A DNA stretch of 64,000 nt from JALORV01 sp963775635. GTDB lineage: Bacteria; Pseudomonadota; Gammaproteobacteria; Burkholderiales; Burkholderiaceae_F. The translations under genes and the position numbers were made by a program. This document shows, in pieces, positions 1 to 9,230 of the stretch. Every line of letters starts with the position of its first letter. Position 1 is the stretch's first letter. The stretch spans positions 1-64,000 of the forward strand of contig CAVZJO010000007.1 of the NCBI GenBank assembly GCA_963775635.1, in the 5' to 3' direction. The notes beneath the pieces were generated by a model. It ran no database searches and was not told the DNA's origin. It saw only the letters and a program-made list of their open reading frames with translations.

Positions 1-1011
1 ACAATGTCTACGATTTTGCGCAGCCCAACGATGCGTACTTTGCGCATGTCGACTATGTGCTGAACGTGGCGCGCAGCAAGGGATTGCTGGTGCTGATGAC
101 ACCGGCGTATCTGGGTTTTCAGGGCGGACAGGAAGGCTGGTGGCCGGAGATCAATACCGCGGTGAACACCGAGGCGGTGATGGAGAACTACGGGCGGTAT
201 CTGGGCAACCGCTACCGGGGCTTCAGCAACATCGTCTGGGTCATGGGGGGCGACTACTACGCCGATGCGACGCTGGCCAAGACGCGCGCGATCGTGCGTG
301 GCATTCAGGCCACCGATCAGGCGCGTCTTGTTTACTGCGCACAACTCCCGGTTCGAGTCGGGAGCGCTGCACTACAACGCCGAGCCGTGGTTCACGCTGA
401 ACACCACCTACTCGGACTGCAGCGCGACGCCGGGGCACCTGATCGGCGACTACCAACGCGCGCCGACGCGGCCGTTCGTCTACGTCGAAGGGCGCTACGA
501 GAACGAGAACAGCACCACGGCACGCTGCCTGCGCAGCCAGGCGTACTGGCCGGTGCTGCTGGGTGCGGTGGGCAGTTTCTTCGGCAACCGGCCGATCTGG
601 TTGTTTGATCCCGGCTGGCAGACTGCGCTGGATTCGACCGGGGCGCGCGGCATGACCTACTACGGGCGGCTGTTCCGTTCGCGCGCGTGGGAGCGGCTGG
701 TGCCGGATGCGGCGGTGCTGCTGAGCGGGCAGGGGGCGCTGGGGCCGGACTATGCGGCGGCGGCGCGGGCCGCGGATGGATCCAGCGTGATCGTGTACAC
801 GCCGATTCAGAAGGCTCTGACGGTGGACATGGCCAAGGTCGGCGGCACGACGGCGCGCGGCTGGTGGTTCGATCCGGCCACTGGCGCGGCCACGCTGATC
901 GGCGACTTTGCCACCAGCGGCAGCCGCAGCTTCACTCCACCCACCGCCCAGGACTGGGTGCTGGTGGTCGACAACGCCGCCCTCGACCTCCCGGCCCCGG
1001 GACAGTGCTGA
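1..1011 (+). pseudogene. Apiosidase-like glycoside hydrolase (DUF4038), 5' end missing, one frameshift
   Basis: Glycoside hydrolase of the DUF4038/apiosidase-like group with the small beta domain that usually follows it; members act on pectic or surface glycans outside the cytoplasm. The frame runs in from the left edge (no start in the window) and shows barrel segments YFAHVDYVL and WVMGGDYYAD, then, in another frame, YVEGRYENEN and FFGNRPIWLFDPGWQ. The frame changes near 325-340, where ARLVYC in one frame continues as FTAHNSRFESG in the next, so one base is gained or lost. No nonsense codons lie elsewhere. It sits beside glycan biosynthesis genes, so trimming of a surface polysaccharide is a reasonable guess. 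The family call is fairly firm; substrate unknown. It could be an assembly indel rather than a true pseudogene. Confidence 0.72.
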
Positions 1012-1155
1012 AATGCAGGCGAACCGTGCGCCAAAACCCGCCGCTTATTCGAAGTCTCCTTTCGGTGCCCGTCGGTAGGCTTTGCGGCAACCTGCATTTC
1101 GTCCGTGCCTACGGACGCAGTGCCCCTTCATGCGGTTTGGCTCACAAGGTGAAAA

Positions 1156-2386
1156 GTGTCGGGTCCGTCTGCCGAAGCTCGCACCTTGTGCGTCGAAACG
1201 CCGAACATCACCGTCATCGTCCCGACGTTCAACCGTGCTTCGATGCTGCGCCAGTGCATCGACTCGCTGTTGAACCAGACAATCAAGCCGATCGAGATCA
1301 TCGTTGTCGACGACGGCTCGACAGATGCAACAGCGGCGCTCGCAAGCGAATTTCCCGCGGTCGTCCGCTACTTGGATAAATCCAATGAAGGGAAGGGAGC
1401 GGCACTCAATTTCGCGCTGCCGCTGGCGCGAGGCGAGTGGATCTGGTTTTTCGATGATGACGATGTCGCGCTTCCTCGATCAATAGAAGCCCGGTTGCTC
1501 GGCGATCCGCGCAAGGCCCGAGGCCAGCCTTGTCATCAGCCGATTCCTGTGGGGCCAGAATGATGCAGCGGGCGACATCGTTGCCGGTGCAGCCTTGCTC
1601 TGGCCAGAGTTCACCGCTGCGGACTTCTATCCGAAGTTTCTGCGTTCTTGTTTTGCCCATCTGAATGGTGCACTCGTTCGGCGCAGCAGAATCGTTGAGG
1701 TCGGCGGCTTCCGAACCGATTTGCTGACGTCCGAGGACTACGAATTCACTCTCCGCGCCGCGCGTGGACAGGTCGTTGCGTTCTGCGACGAGCCGACCTT
1801 TATCTTCCGGCAACATGACGACGCGCGGGGGCCTGAGGGGCGACAGTACACTGCAGATCTCCGGCTCAGGAAATTTGCCGATGGCGATGCCGAAATCGGT
1901 CGGTTGATACGATCGACTCATGAACTGGCCGAGTACCTGGGACTTCCGCCAGAGCGACAGCTTGACGAATCAGGCTGCAGGAAGCTTTGCTGGCACGCCT
2001 CGAGGTCATGGCGGGAAAGGGATTGCCGAAGGAGCTCGCCGATGATGCCTATCAGCTCGCGGAAAGCCTTGACCGGACCGGCGCTGCACTCGATGAGAGG
2101 AGCTGCGAAGCGATCAAGGGTGCCATGCAGGAGCGCTACCTGACGTTTCGGATGGCCGATGCTCCGGGCGGAACTTTATCGATTGCTGTCGCCGCTCGGT
2201 GCGAGCGCTGCTGGCCGAATGATGCTGAAGGTGATGGTCCGGGCAATATTGGGGCTCGCTTGGTGGCAGAACATGAAGTTTGCGGACCGTGTCGGTCTCG
2301 TCGGGCTGGCACTGCGGTTGCAATGGCTGGCCGCGGTTTCCTGGATCAGGCAGGGCCTGCCAGCCGAAGCGCCTGCAAGGACTTGA
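1156..2386 (+). pseudogene. Family 2 glycosyltransferase, broken by three frameshifts
   Basis: Cytoplasmic GT-A glycosyltransferase that would move a sugar from a nucleotide donor to a growing glycan. The N-terminus carries VIVPTFNRASML, the nucleotide-binding VVDDGS and an acidic FFDDDD motif; after the first shift come GALVRRSRIVEVGGF and SEDYEF, the usual catalytic ED segment. Coding continues in alternating frames with shifts near 1495-1515, 1960-1975 and 2150-2160, ending at 2386 right before the next gene's start. A GTG start at 1156 has AAGGTG upstream at close spacing; GTG at 1189 is also possible. Similarity is continuous across the shifts and there are no other stops, so these are either single-base errors or recent lesions. 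Acceptor unknown. Confidence 0.7.
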
Positions 2387-2387
2387 T

Positions 2388-3446
2388 GTGCGCGTCCTTG
2401 TGACTGGTACCGACGGATATATCGGGTGCCGGCTGGCGCCCTTTCTGGCCGCGCGAAAACATGTCGTCAGCGGGCTCGATACCGGGTTCTATCGCGATGG
2501 CTGGCTGTACACGGATATCGAAGCGCTGGGACTCCCGATCACGACACAGCGCAAGGATCTGCGGACACTGCAGGCGCGCGACTTCGAAGGCATGGAAGCC
2601 GTGCTGCATCTGGCGGAACTCTCGAACGATCCGCTGGGGGAAAACAATCCGGACGTCACGTACGAGATCAATCACCGCGGTTCGGTCCGCCTCGCCGAAC
2701 TGGCCAAAGCGGCGGGGGTGCGGCGCTTCGTCTATGCCTCGTCGTGCAGTGTCTATGGCGTCGGTTCGGGCGAGTTTCTGGACGAGACGTCCGCGGTGAA
2801 TCCGCAGACGGCCTATGCACGCTGCAAGGTCCTCGTCGAACGCGATCTTGCGCGGCTGGCCGACGAGCGCTTCTGCGTCGTGTTCCTGCGCAATTCGACG
2901 GCCTACGGTCCTTCGCCACGCATGCGGTTCGATATCGTGCTGAACGATCTGTGCGCGCGCGCCCACACGCAGCGTCGCATCGCAATGACGAGTGACGGCA
3001 CGCCCTGGCGGCCGCTGGTGCACATCGAGGACATATGCCTCGCATTTGCCTGCGCGCTCGAGGCCCCCGCCGCTGCGGTCAACGGCGAGACTTTCAACGT
3101 CGGTTCGACGGCCGAGAACTACCGCATCCGCGAACTGGCGGAGATCGTCGCCACGGAGTTCCCGGGCTGCGAACTGAGCATCGGCCCGAGCGGCGCCGAC
3201 AACCGCAGCTACCGCGTTTCGTTCGAAAAAATTGCAGCGAAGTTGCCCGGTTTCTCGTGCCGCTGGACGGCCAAGGGAGGCGCTGCGGAGTTGCGCCGAC
3301 TGTTCGACCGCATCGAGTTCGATGAAGCCACCTATCAGTTCCGGGCCTACACGCGCCTGAAGCAGCTGCATTATCTTTCCCGCACCGGCCAGATCGACGA
3401 GCGATTCTTCTGGACGGACGAGGAAGCCCGCACGGCAAACGCCTGA
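2388..3446 (+). CDS. NAD-dependent epimerase/dehydratase (extended SDR)
   Basis: Extended short-chain dehydrogenase acting on a nucleotide sugar, 352 residues. The Rossmann start MRVLVTGTDGYIGCRL places the GxxGxxG loop at the very N-terminus, which supports the GTG start at 2388 (AAGGA at 2377-2381, six bases upstream) over the longer in-frame extension. The catalytic Ser is in SSCSVYG and the Tyr/Lys pair in YARCK; the C-terminal half (DGTPWRPLVHIEDI, ETFNVG) is typical of UDP-glucose 4-epimerase relatives. The exact reaction cannot be read from sequence; epimerisation or 4,6-dehydration are possible. The stop of the preceding glycosyltransferase lies one base before this start, so the two are probably one operon. 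SDRs of this kind commonly sit next to RmlC-like, DUF4910 and cytidylyltransferase genes, as here. Confidence 0.87.
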   Translation: MRVLVTGTDGYIGCRLAPFLAARKHVVSGLDTGFYRDGWLYTDIEALGLPITTQRKDLRTLQARDFEGMEAVLHLAELSNDPLGENNPDVTYEINHRGSVRLAELAKAAGVRRFVYASSCSVYGVGSGEFLDETSAVNPQTAYARCKVLVERDLARLADERFCVVFLRNSTAYGPSPRMRFDIVLNDLCARAHTQRRIAMTSDGTPWRPLVHIEDICLAFACALEAPAAAVNGETFNVGSTAENYRIRELAEIVATEFPGCELSIGPSGADNRSYRVSFEKIAAKLPGFSCRWTAKGGAAELRRLFDRIEFDEATYQFRAYTRLKQLHYLSRTGQIDERFFWTDEEARTANA

Positions 3447-3465
3447 GCGCCGCTCAGCTGCCACG

Positions 3466-4047
3466 ATGCGCTTCACCGAATGCAAGCTGCCCGGCGTCAC
3501 GTTGGTGGAGAGCGTTCCCCACGTCGACGTTCGCGGCAGCTTCACCCGCCTGCACTGCCAGCGCGAATTCAGCGATCATGGCCTGGGCGGGCCGATGGTT
3601 CAGACGAGTCTTTCGCTCACGGCGCTTCGCGGTACGGTGCGGGGGCTGCACTTCCAGTGGCCGCCGGCGTCCGAAGGCAAGCTGGTTCGTTGCCTGCGTG
3701 GGCGGATCTACGACGTGGTGGTGGACCTGCGGCCCGCCTCGCCGGGCTTCGGCCGCCACTTTGCGTTGGAATTGACGACTGCAGATCCCGTCGCGCTCTT
3801 CGTGCCGCCCGGGGTGGCGCACGGCTTCCAGACCCTCGACGACGACTGCGTCGTGCTGTACCAGATGACGGATGTCTACTCGGCTGAGCTCGCCGACGGG
3901 GTGCGTTGGAACGATCCAGCCTTCGGCATCGCCTGGCCGTTGCCGTGCAGCTCGATCCATGAGCGTGACGCCGGCTATGGCGACTTCGATCCGCAGCGCT
4001 TTGCGCGCACCGTCGAAGGTCGCGGAGGGTGGAGCGACGCTGCATGA
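3466..4047 (+). CDS. dTDP-4-dehydrorhamnose 3,5-epimerase family protein (RmlC-like)
   Basis: Cupin-fold epimerase of 193 residues that inverts C3 and/or C5 of a nucleotide-4-keto sugar. The catalytic His lies in VRGLHFQWPP and the acid/base Tyr in VLYQMTDVYS; FVPPGVAHGFQTL is the usual active-site strand. Length matches RmlC. Because no rmlA, rmlB or rmlD is next to it while a CDP-sugar-type cytidylyltransferase is, the true substrate may be a CDP-4-keto sugar (as for the CDP-sugar epimerase AscE) rather than dTDP-rhamnose precursor; that is inference from context. Its stop codon overlaps the next start (ATGA at 4044), a sign of translational coupling. Confidence 0.88.
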   Translation: MRFTECKLPGVTLVESVPHVDVRGSFTRLHCQREFSDHGLGGPMVQTSLSLTALRGTVRGLHFQWPPASEGKLVRCLRGRIYDVVVDLRPASPGFGRHFALELTTADPVALFVPPGVAHGFQTLDDDCVVLYQMTDVYSAELADGVRWNDPAFGIAWPLPCSSIHERDAGYGDFDPQRFARTVEGRGGWSDAA

Positions 4048-5363
4048 GCGCTCCGTTCGCGGCGATCGCGACACTGGCCGACGCAGCACCGCTGGCGCGG
4101 CGGGCGCTGGATCTCATCGCCGAGATCTATCCGCTCTGCCGCAGCATCACGGGCGAGGGCGTGCGGGAGACGCTGCGGCGCGTTGCGCGCCGTGTTCCGC
4201 TCGAAGTGACCGAGGTGCCTTCCGGCACGCCGGCTTTCGACTGGGAGGTGCCGCCGGAGTGGACACTGCGCGACGCCTATGTCGCGGATGCCTCGGGGCG
4301 GCGGCTGATCGACGTCCGCCGACATGCGCTCCATGTGCTCGGCTACTCGACACCGGTGCGGCAGCGCATGTCGCTCGATCAGTTGCGCCCGCACCTGCAC
4401 ACGTTGCCGCAGCGCCCAGACTGGATTCCCTACCGGACGAGCTATTACCGGCCGGCGTGGGGGTTCTGCCTGGCGCAGCGTGAACTGGAGAGCTGGTCGG
4501 AGGGCGAGTACGAGGTCGTGATCGACTCGGAACTGAAGCCGGGCAGCCTCACCTACGCCGAGTGCCGGGTCGCGGGCACGAGCGAGCGCGAAATTCTCGT
4601 CTATACGCACACCTGCCATCCGGCCCTGGCAAACGACAACGCCAGCGGCATTGCCGTTGCGGCTGTGCTTGCGGAGGAAGCCTGTAAATCGCGGCCGAAT
4701 CTGTCGTATCGGTTCGTCTTCGGCCCCGGCACAATCGGATCGATTGTCTGGCTCTCCCGCAACGAGGCGCGGTTGCCGCACGTGCGCGGCGGGCTGGTGA
4801 TTGGCTTGCTGGGTGACCGTGGGCCGCTGACGTACAAGCGCAGTCGGCGGGGCTCGGCCGAGATCGACCTGATCGCCGCTCGAACGGTGCGCGAACTCGA
4901 TGCTGCTGCGAATGTGCTCGACTACACGCCCTATGGATACGACGAACGCCAGTTCTGCTCGCCCGGCATCGATCTGCCGGTCGGCCGGCTTACGCGCTCG
5001 CCACACGACGGCTACCCGGAGTACCACACATCTGCGGACGACCCGTCGATACTCGACGCCGACGCCCTGGCGCAGTCGATCCTGGCGGTGGCAACGATTG
5101 TCGACCGCGTCGACCGCAATCAGCTGTACCTCAATCGCAACCCGAAGGGTGAGCCCCGCCTCGGCAAACGCGGACTGTTCCGCAGCACCGGCGGCTCGCT
5201 CCCGGGCGACCTCGAGCAGGCGATGCTATGGCTGTTGAACCTCTCGGACGGTGCGCACGGCGTGCAGGACGCACAGGCCGCATCGGGTCTGCCGATGGAG
5301 GTCATCGAGAGGGCGGCGCAAGCGCTCGTCGAGGCCAAGCTGCTCGAAGCCGTGCCTGCTTGA
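4044..5363 (+). CDS. DUF4910 protein, M28-peptidase-like fold with C-terminal winged helix
   Basis: 439-residue protein of the DUF4910 family, which joins an aminopeptidase-like (M28-type) zinc fold with an interrupting domain and a C-terminal winged-helix segment. Visible family marks are IYPLCRSITGEGVRETL at the N-terminus, THTCHPALANDNASG (His and Asp metal ligands), PGTIGSIVWL, YGYDERQFCSPG and EYHTSADDPS, then GKRGLFRSTGG before the helical end. Biochemical function is not established; members recur inside polysaccharide and O-antigen clusters next to SDR, RmlC-like and RfbF-like genes, exactly as here, so a role in modifying an amide-bearing sugar (for example deacylation) is plausible but unproven. 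The start at 4044 overlaps the preceding stop by ATGA; the upstream in-frame ATG at 4029 would lengthen the overlap. Confidence 0.85.
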   Translation: MSAPFAAIATLADAAPLARRALDLIAEIYPLCRSITGEGVRETLRRVARRVPLEVTEVPSGTPAFDWEVPPEWTLRDAYVADASGRRLIDVRRHALHVLGYSTPVRQRMSLDQLRPHLHTLPQRPDWIPYRTSYYRPAWGFCLAQRELESWSEGEYEVVIDSELKPGSLTYAECRVAGTSEREILVYTHTCHPALANDNASGIAVAAVLAEEACKSRPNLSYRFVFGPGTIGSIVWLSRNEARLPHVRGGLVIGLLGDRGPLTYKRSRRGSAEIDLIAARTVRELDAAANVLDYTPYGYDERQFCSPGIDLPVGRLTRSPHDGYPEYHTSADDPSILDADALAQSILAVATIVDRVDRNQLYLNRNPKGEPRLGKRGLFRSTGGSLPGDLEQAMLWLLNLSDGAHGVQDAQAASGLPMEVIERAAQALVEAKLLEAVPA

Positions 5364-5444
5364 GGGGAGCAGGGTCGCATCGGCGCTGCAAGCGCGTGTG
5401 GCTGAGGGCGACGGCGTCAGAGGCGCCGACGCGCTAGGGGAAGC

Positions 5445-6232
5445 ATGAAGGTCGTTCTGTTTTGCGGCGGGTTGGGGACGCGGCTGCGCGAGCATTCGGA
5501 CACGATCCCGAAACCGCTCGTCAACGTCGGCCTCAGGCCGATCATCTGGCACCTGATGCGCTACTACGCGCACTTCGGACACAAGGACTTCATCCTGTGC
5601 CTCGGGTACCGCGGTGACCTGATCCGCGATTACTTCCTGAAATACAACGAATGCATGTCGAACGACTTCACGCTGAGCGAGGGCGGAAGGAAGTCGAACT
5701 GCACTCGAGCGACATCCACGACTGGCGCATCACATTTGTCGATACCGGACTTCACTCGAACATCGGCCAGCGGCTGCTGCGGGTGCGGGAGCACCTGCAG
5801 GGCGAAGATGTGTTCCTGGCGAACTACTCCGACGGCCTCTCGGACCTGCCCCTCGATGACCTGATCGCCGACTTCGAGCGCAAGAAGGTGACAGCGAGCT
5901 TTGCCGCGGTTCGGTCGTGGCAGACGTTCCATACGGTCCATTCGGGCGAGGACGGCTACGTGACCGCAATCGGCTCGGTCGACAACGGCGACTTCCTGAT
6001 CAACGGTGGCTTCTTCGTGCTCAAGGACTCGATCTTCGACATGATCGAGGAGGGCGAGGAACTCGTCGAGCAGCCGTTCCAGCGGCTGATCTCGGCGCGG
6101 CAACTGGCCGTTTATCGCTATCGCGGATTCTGGCGCTCGATGGACACATTCAAGGACAAGATCACGCTCGATCGCATGGAGGCGCGCGGCGATTGTCCGT
6201 GGATGCTGTGGAAGAAACATCCGAACCTGTGA
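5445..6232 (+). pseudogene. Glucose-1-phosphate cytidylyltransferase-like protein (RfbF family), one frameshift
   Basis: Nucleotidyltransferase that would make CDP-glucose from CTP and glucose 1-phosphate, the entry to CDP-deoxysugars. The first part has the signature FCGGLGTRLREHSDTIPKP and FGHKDFILCLGYRGD; the second, in another frame from about 5690, has DWRITFVDTGLHSNIGQRL, FLANYSDGLSDLPL, LINGGFFV and GFWRSMDTFKDK. Joining the two restores the normal ~260-residue protein, so one base is lost or gained in the A/G-rich run near 5680-5695. GGGGA at 5437-5441 is a good ribosome site for ATG 5445. All catalytic motifs are otherwise present. If the indel is an assembly error the enzyme is functional; if real, the CDP-sugar branch is dead. 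Confidence 0.82.
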
Positions 6233-6245
6233 GACCGATCGCCAA

Positions 6246-6896
6246 ATGCTGAGCCTGCCGGCGCTCGCAAATCCGCGACGCGCACTGCGCGTGCTGTGCC
6301 TCGGCGCGCACTGCGACGACATCGAAATCGGTTGTGGTGCCACCCTGCTGCGCCTCGCAGCTGAGCGTCCGGTCGATGTGACATGGGTGGTGTTGTGTTC
6401 TAACGCCGCCCGGGCCGCCGAGACCCGTCGCAGCGCGATGCGCTTCCTGCGTGGAGCGCGCCGCCGCGAACTGCGCATCGAGACTCTGCGCGACGGATAC
6501 CTGCCGGCCCAATGGTCGCAGGCCAAGGACATCGTCGAGTCGCTGAAACAGCTGCGACAACCGGATCTGATCTTCACGCACGAGCGCGATGACTGTCACC
6601 AGGATCACCGCCTGGTCTGCGAACTCACCTGGAACACGTTTCGGGATCACACGATCTTCGAGTACGAGATCCCGAAGTACGACGGCGGGCTCGGGCAGCC
6701 CAACCTCTACGTGCCGATCAAGCCGGCCGTAGCCGGACGCAAGATCGCGCACCTGATTGCGGCCTACGGCAGCCAGCGCGCCAAGCGCTGGTTCTCGGCG
6801 GATACCTTTATGGCGCTGATGTGCCTGCGTGGCCTCGAATGCAACGCCGAGGGCGGCCTTGCCGAAGCCTTTCATCTGCGCAAGCTCACGATCTAG
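6246..6896 (+). CDS. PIG-L family deacetylase
   Basis: Zinc-dependent N-deacetylase of the PIG-L/LmbE group, 216 residues. The metal site appears as LGAHCDDIEIGCG (equivalent of AHPDD) and CHQDH (HxxH-type ligand pair), with a typical FTHERDDCHQDHR strand. Family members remove acetyl groups from N-acetyl sugars (GlcNAc-PI, GlcNAc-Ins, bacillithiol precursors, glycopeptide sugars). Here the substrate is probably an N-acetylated sugar or glycan intermediate made by the neighbours. It follows the cytidylyltransferase by 13 bases and precedes a GTG start by 10, so it is inside the same operon. The reason for the deacetylase, exposing an amine that FemAB-like or ATP-grasp enzymes downstream could acylate, is inference. 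Confidence 0.85.
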   Translation: MLSLPALANPRRALRVLCLGAHCDDIEIGCGATLLRLAAERPVDVTWVVLCSNAARAAETRRSAMRFLRGARRRELRIETLRDGYLPAQWSQAKDIVESLKQLRQPDLIFTHERDDCHQDHRLVCELTWNTFRDHTIFEYEIPKYDGGLGQPNLYVPIKPAVAGRKIAHLIAAYGSQRAKRWFSADTFMALMCLRGLECNAEGGLAEAFHLRKLTI

Positions 6897-6906
6897 AGGA
6901 TTGCCG

Positions 6907-7851
6907 GTGAGTCCGACGGAGGCAAGCACTGTTTTCATCGACGCAGCAGCGAGCGACGACGAGCGGCGCGCACTGGTCTACTCAGGACAGCTGTTCGTCT
7001 ACACACGACGCCGGGCCGTATCGGATTTTGTCGAGTTCGCGCGGGAAACGATCCGGGCCGCGTTTGCACCCCTGGATCCGGAAACGGCACAATTCGAGAT
7101 GCCGGTCGAGCAGTACGCTGACCTTCTCGGCCGCCTGAAGCCTGCGTTCATCCATCATCGTGAGTCGAAGCGGTACGTCCGCGCCATTCTGGAAGAGCTT
7201 GGCTGCGACCCGCAGCAAACCTACTTCGACGTGCCGCGGCTTCGTTCGTCGACGAGCAACGGCTATCTGACGAGCGGAATTGCGTATGCGTGGCACCCGC
7301 ATCGAGACACCTGGTATTCCGCTCCGGCTTGCCAGATCAACTGGTGGCTTCCGGTGTTCGAGCTTTCGTCCAACAACGCGATGGCGTTTCATCCCATCTA
7401 CTGGAACCGGGCGGTGAAGAACGACTCGGCGGGGTACAACTACTACGCCTGGAACAAACTGCATCGGGGCGCCGCCGTCGCACAGATGATCAAAGAAGAT
7501 CCGCGCCCACTGCCCCGCGCGACCGAACCGATCATCGTCGAACCCCAGATCAGACTACTGTGCCCGGTCGGCGGACTCGTTGTCTTTTCCGGTGCCCAGA
7601 TGCACTCGAGCGTTCCGAACACCTCCGGTAGGACCCGCTTCAGCATCGATTTCAGGACAGTGCACATCGATGATGTGCGCATGAAGCGCGGTGCGCCGAG
7701 ATGCGACGAGGCGTGTACCGGCACGACGATGCGCGACTACCTGCAGTGCTCGAGCCTCGAGCGCATACCCGAGCACCTGGTGGCACTGCACGACGACGGG
7801 ACGGCTGGAACGGGTGAGGCCATTTTCCAGCCGCCCGACGCCCGGCCGTAG
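6907..7851 (+). CDS. Phytanoyl-CoA dioxygenase-like Fe(II)/2-oxoglutarate oxygenase (putative)
   Basis: 314-residue protein with double-stranded beta-helix features. The metal triad is read as HRD in YAWHPHRDTWYSAP (HxD) and the distal His in GAQMHSSVPNTSG, with the 2-oxoglutarate-binding Arg in RTRFSIDFR. INWWLPVFELSSNNAMAFH between them is typical of PhyH-like enzymes. Such enzymes hydroxylate amino acids, acyl chains or sugars. Its place between a deacetylase and a PLP enzyme suggests it oxidises a building block of the glycan substituent. GTG at 6907 is chosen because GAGGA precedes it and the upstream extension overlaps the PIG-L gene in a shadow frame. The stop overlaps the next gene's region, so the two are coupled. 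The oxygenase call is motif-based; substrate unknown. Confidence 0.68.
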   Translation: MSPTEASTVFIDAAASDDERRALVYSGQLFVYTRRRAVSDFVEFARETIRAAFAPLDPETAQFEMPVEQYADLLGRLKPAFIHHRESKRYVRAILEELGCDPQQTYFDVPRLRSSTSNGYLTSGIAYAWHPHRDTWYSAPACQINWWLPVFELSSNNAMAFHPIYWNRAVKNDSAGYNYYAWNKLHRGAAVAQMIKEDPRPLPRATEPIIVEPQIRLLCPVGGLVVFSGAQMHSSVPNTSGRTRFSIDFRTVHIDDVRMKRGAPRCDEACTGTTMRDYLQCSSLERIPEHLVALHDDGTAGTGEAIFQPPDARP

Positions 7852-7856
7852 TGACG

Positions 7857-9224
7857 ATGAGCGACAGCCGACGCGCAGACGAAGGAAAGCTTTCCGCGTC
7901 ATCCCAGAAAGACTCATCAGTCTCGGCTAATGCCGAGGCGCTGCGCGCGACTGCACATCGGCTCATCCCGGGCGGCTGCCACACCTACGCCAAGGGCGAC
8001 GATCAGTATCCGGTCAATGCTCCGGCGTTCATCGCCCGCGGGAGTGGCTGCCGGGTGTGGGACACCGACGGGCGCGAGTTCATCGAGTATGCGTTGGGCC
8101 TGCGTTCGGTGACGCTGGGCCATGCTTACGCGCCAGTCGTCGAGGCTGCGATCCGCCAGATGCAGCTCGGGACGAATTTCAACCGGCCGGCGCCGATCGA
8201 GGTCGAGTGCGCCGAGGCGCTCCTTGGCGTGTTGCCGCACGCGGAGATGGTGAAGTTCGCGAAAGACGGTTCGACGGTGGTCTCCGCTGCGGTGAAGCTC
8301 GCGCGCGCTCACACCGGCCGCGTCAAAGTCGCGATCTGCGCGGACCATCCATTCTTCTCCTACAACGACTGGTTCTTGGTGACTACCGGGATTCCTGGTG
8401 GCATCCCGGCTGAAGCAAGCCGCGAGACGGTGAGCTTCCGCTATAACGACCTCGCCGGTGCTGAAAAGGTCTTCGCCGAGCACGCGGACGACATTGCCTG
8501 CGTCGTGCTCGAGCCAGGCCGCACCGAGGAACCGGTCGACGGATTTCTGCACCGGTTGCGAGATCTCGCGCATCGTCACGGAGCGCTGTTCATCCTCGAC
8601 GAGACCGTCGCTGGATTCCGTTGGGCATTGGGTGGTGGCCAGGAGGTCTACGACGTACAGCCGGACCTCGCCGCTTTTGGCAAGGCACTAGGTAACGGCT
8701 TCGCGGTTTCGGCACTGACCGGTCGCCGTGAATTCATGCAACTTGGTGGATTGCAGCATGCGCGCGAGCGTGTGTTCCTGCTGTCAACGACGCACGGCGC
8801 CGAGACGCACGCGCTAGCGGCGGCTGCAAAGGTGATCGAGATCTATCGGCGCGAGGACGTCATCGGCGCGCTCGATCGCCAGGGTCGCCGTCTCGAAAGC
8901 GGTGTCCGACAGGCGATCGCGCACCACAAGCTCGAGCGCCACTTCACGCTCGCCGGACGACCCTGCGCAATGTTCTATGGCACGGGCGATGCGGCCGGTC
9001 AGCCTTCGGCGCAGTTCAGAACGCTCTTCCTGCAGGAACTGATCCGGCGCGGCGTGTTGGCCCCTTCGTTCATGGTCAGCTATTCGCACGATGACGCCAC
9101 GATCGACCGGACGATAGAGTCGGTGGCTGGTGCACTTGAGGTCTACCGACAGGCGCTCGACGGCGGGGTTGAGCGTCATCTGGACGGCCCGAGTGTGAAG
9201 TCGGTCTACCGCCGGTTCAACTAG
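7857..9224 (+). CDS. Class III PLP enzyme, glutamate-1-semialdehyde aminomutase-like
   Basis: 455-residue fold-type I aminotransferase/aminomutase. It aligns with HemL: LIPGGCHTYAKGD, VWDTDGREFIEY, FAKDGSTVVSAAVKLARAHTG, the cofactor-binding ILDETVAGFR (Asp to the PLP ring nitrogen) and FGKALGNGF with the Schiff-base Lys. It is probably not the housekeeping HemL, because it lies in a glycan operon and shows an altered substrate loop (YNDWFLVTTGIPGG). HemL relatives in biosynthetic clusters shift or install amino groups on keto sugars, acyl chains or amino acids. GTG at 7851 overlaps the upstream TAG; ATG at 7857 is the alternative given here. Five bases separate its stop from the ATP-grasp start. 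Confidence 0.82.
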   Translation: MSDSRRADEGKLSASSQKDSSVSANAEALRATAHRLIPGGCHTYAKGDDQYPVNAPAFIARGSGCRVWDTDGREFIEYALGLRSVTLGHAYAPVVEAAIRQMQLGTNFNRPAPIEVECAEALLGVLPHAEMVKFAKDGSTVVSAAVKLARAHTGRVKVAICADHPFFSYNDWFLVTTGIPGGIPAEASRETVSFRYNDLAGAEKVFAEHADDIACVVLEPGRTEEPVDGFLHRLRDLAHRHGALFILDETVAGFRWALGGGQEVYDVQPDLAAFGKALGNGFAVSALTGRREFMQLGGLQHARERVFLLSTTHGAETHALAAAAKVIEIYRREDVIGALDRQGRRLESGVRQAIAHHKLERHFTLAGRPCAMFYGTGDAAGQPSAQFRTLFLQELIRRGVLAPSFMVSYSHDDATIDRTIESVAGALEVYRQALDGGVERHLDGPSVKSVYRRFN

Positions 9225-9230
9225 CGACGA

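Noticed and set aside
2346..3545. 399-codon minus-strand frame opposite the SDR epimerase
   Set aside because: Shadow composition and no family features; the plus-strand gene has catalytic motifs and a ribosome site.
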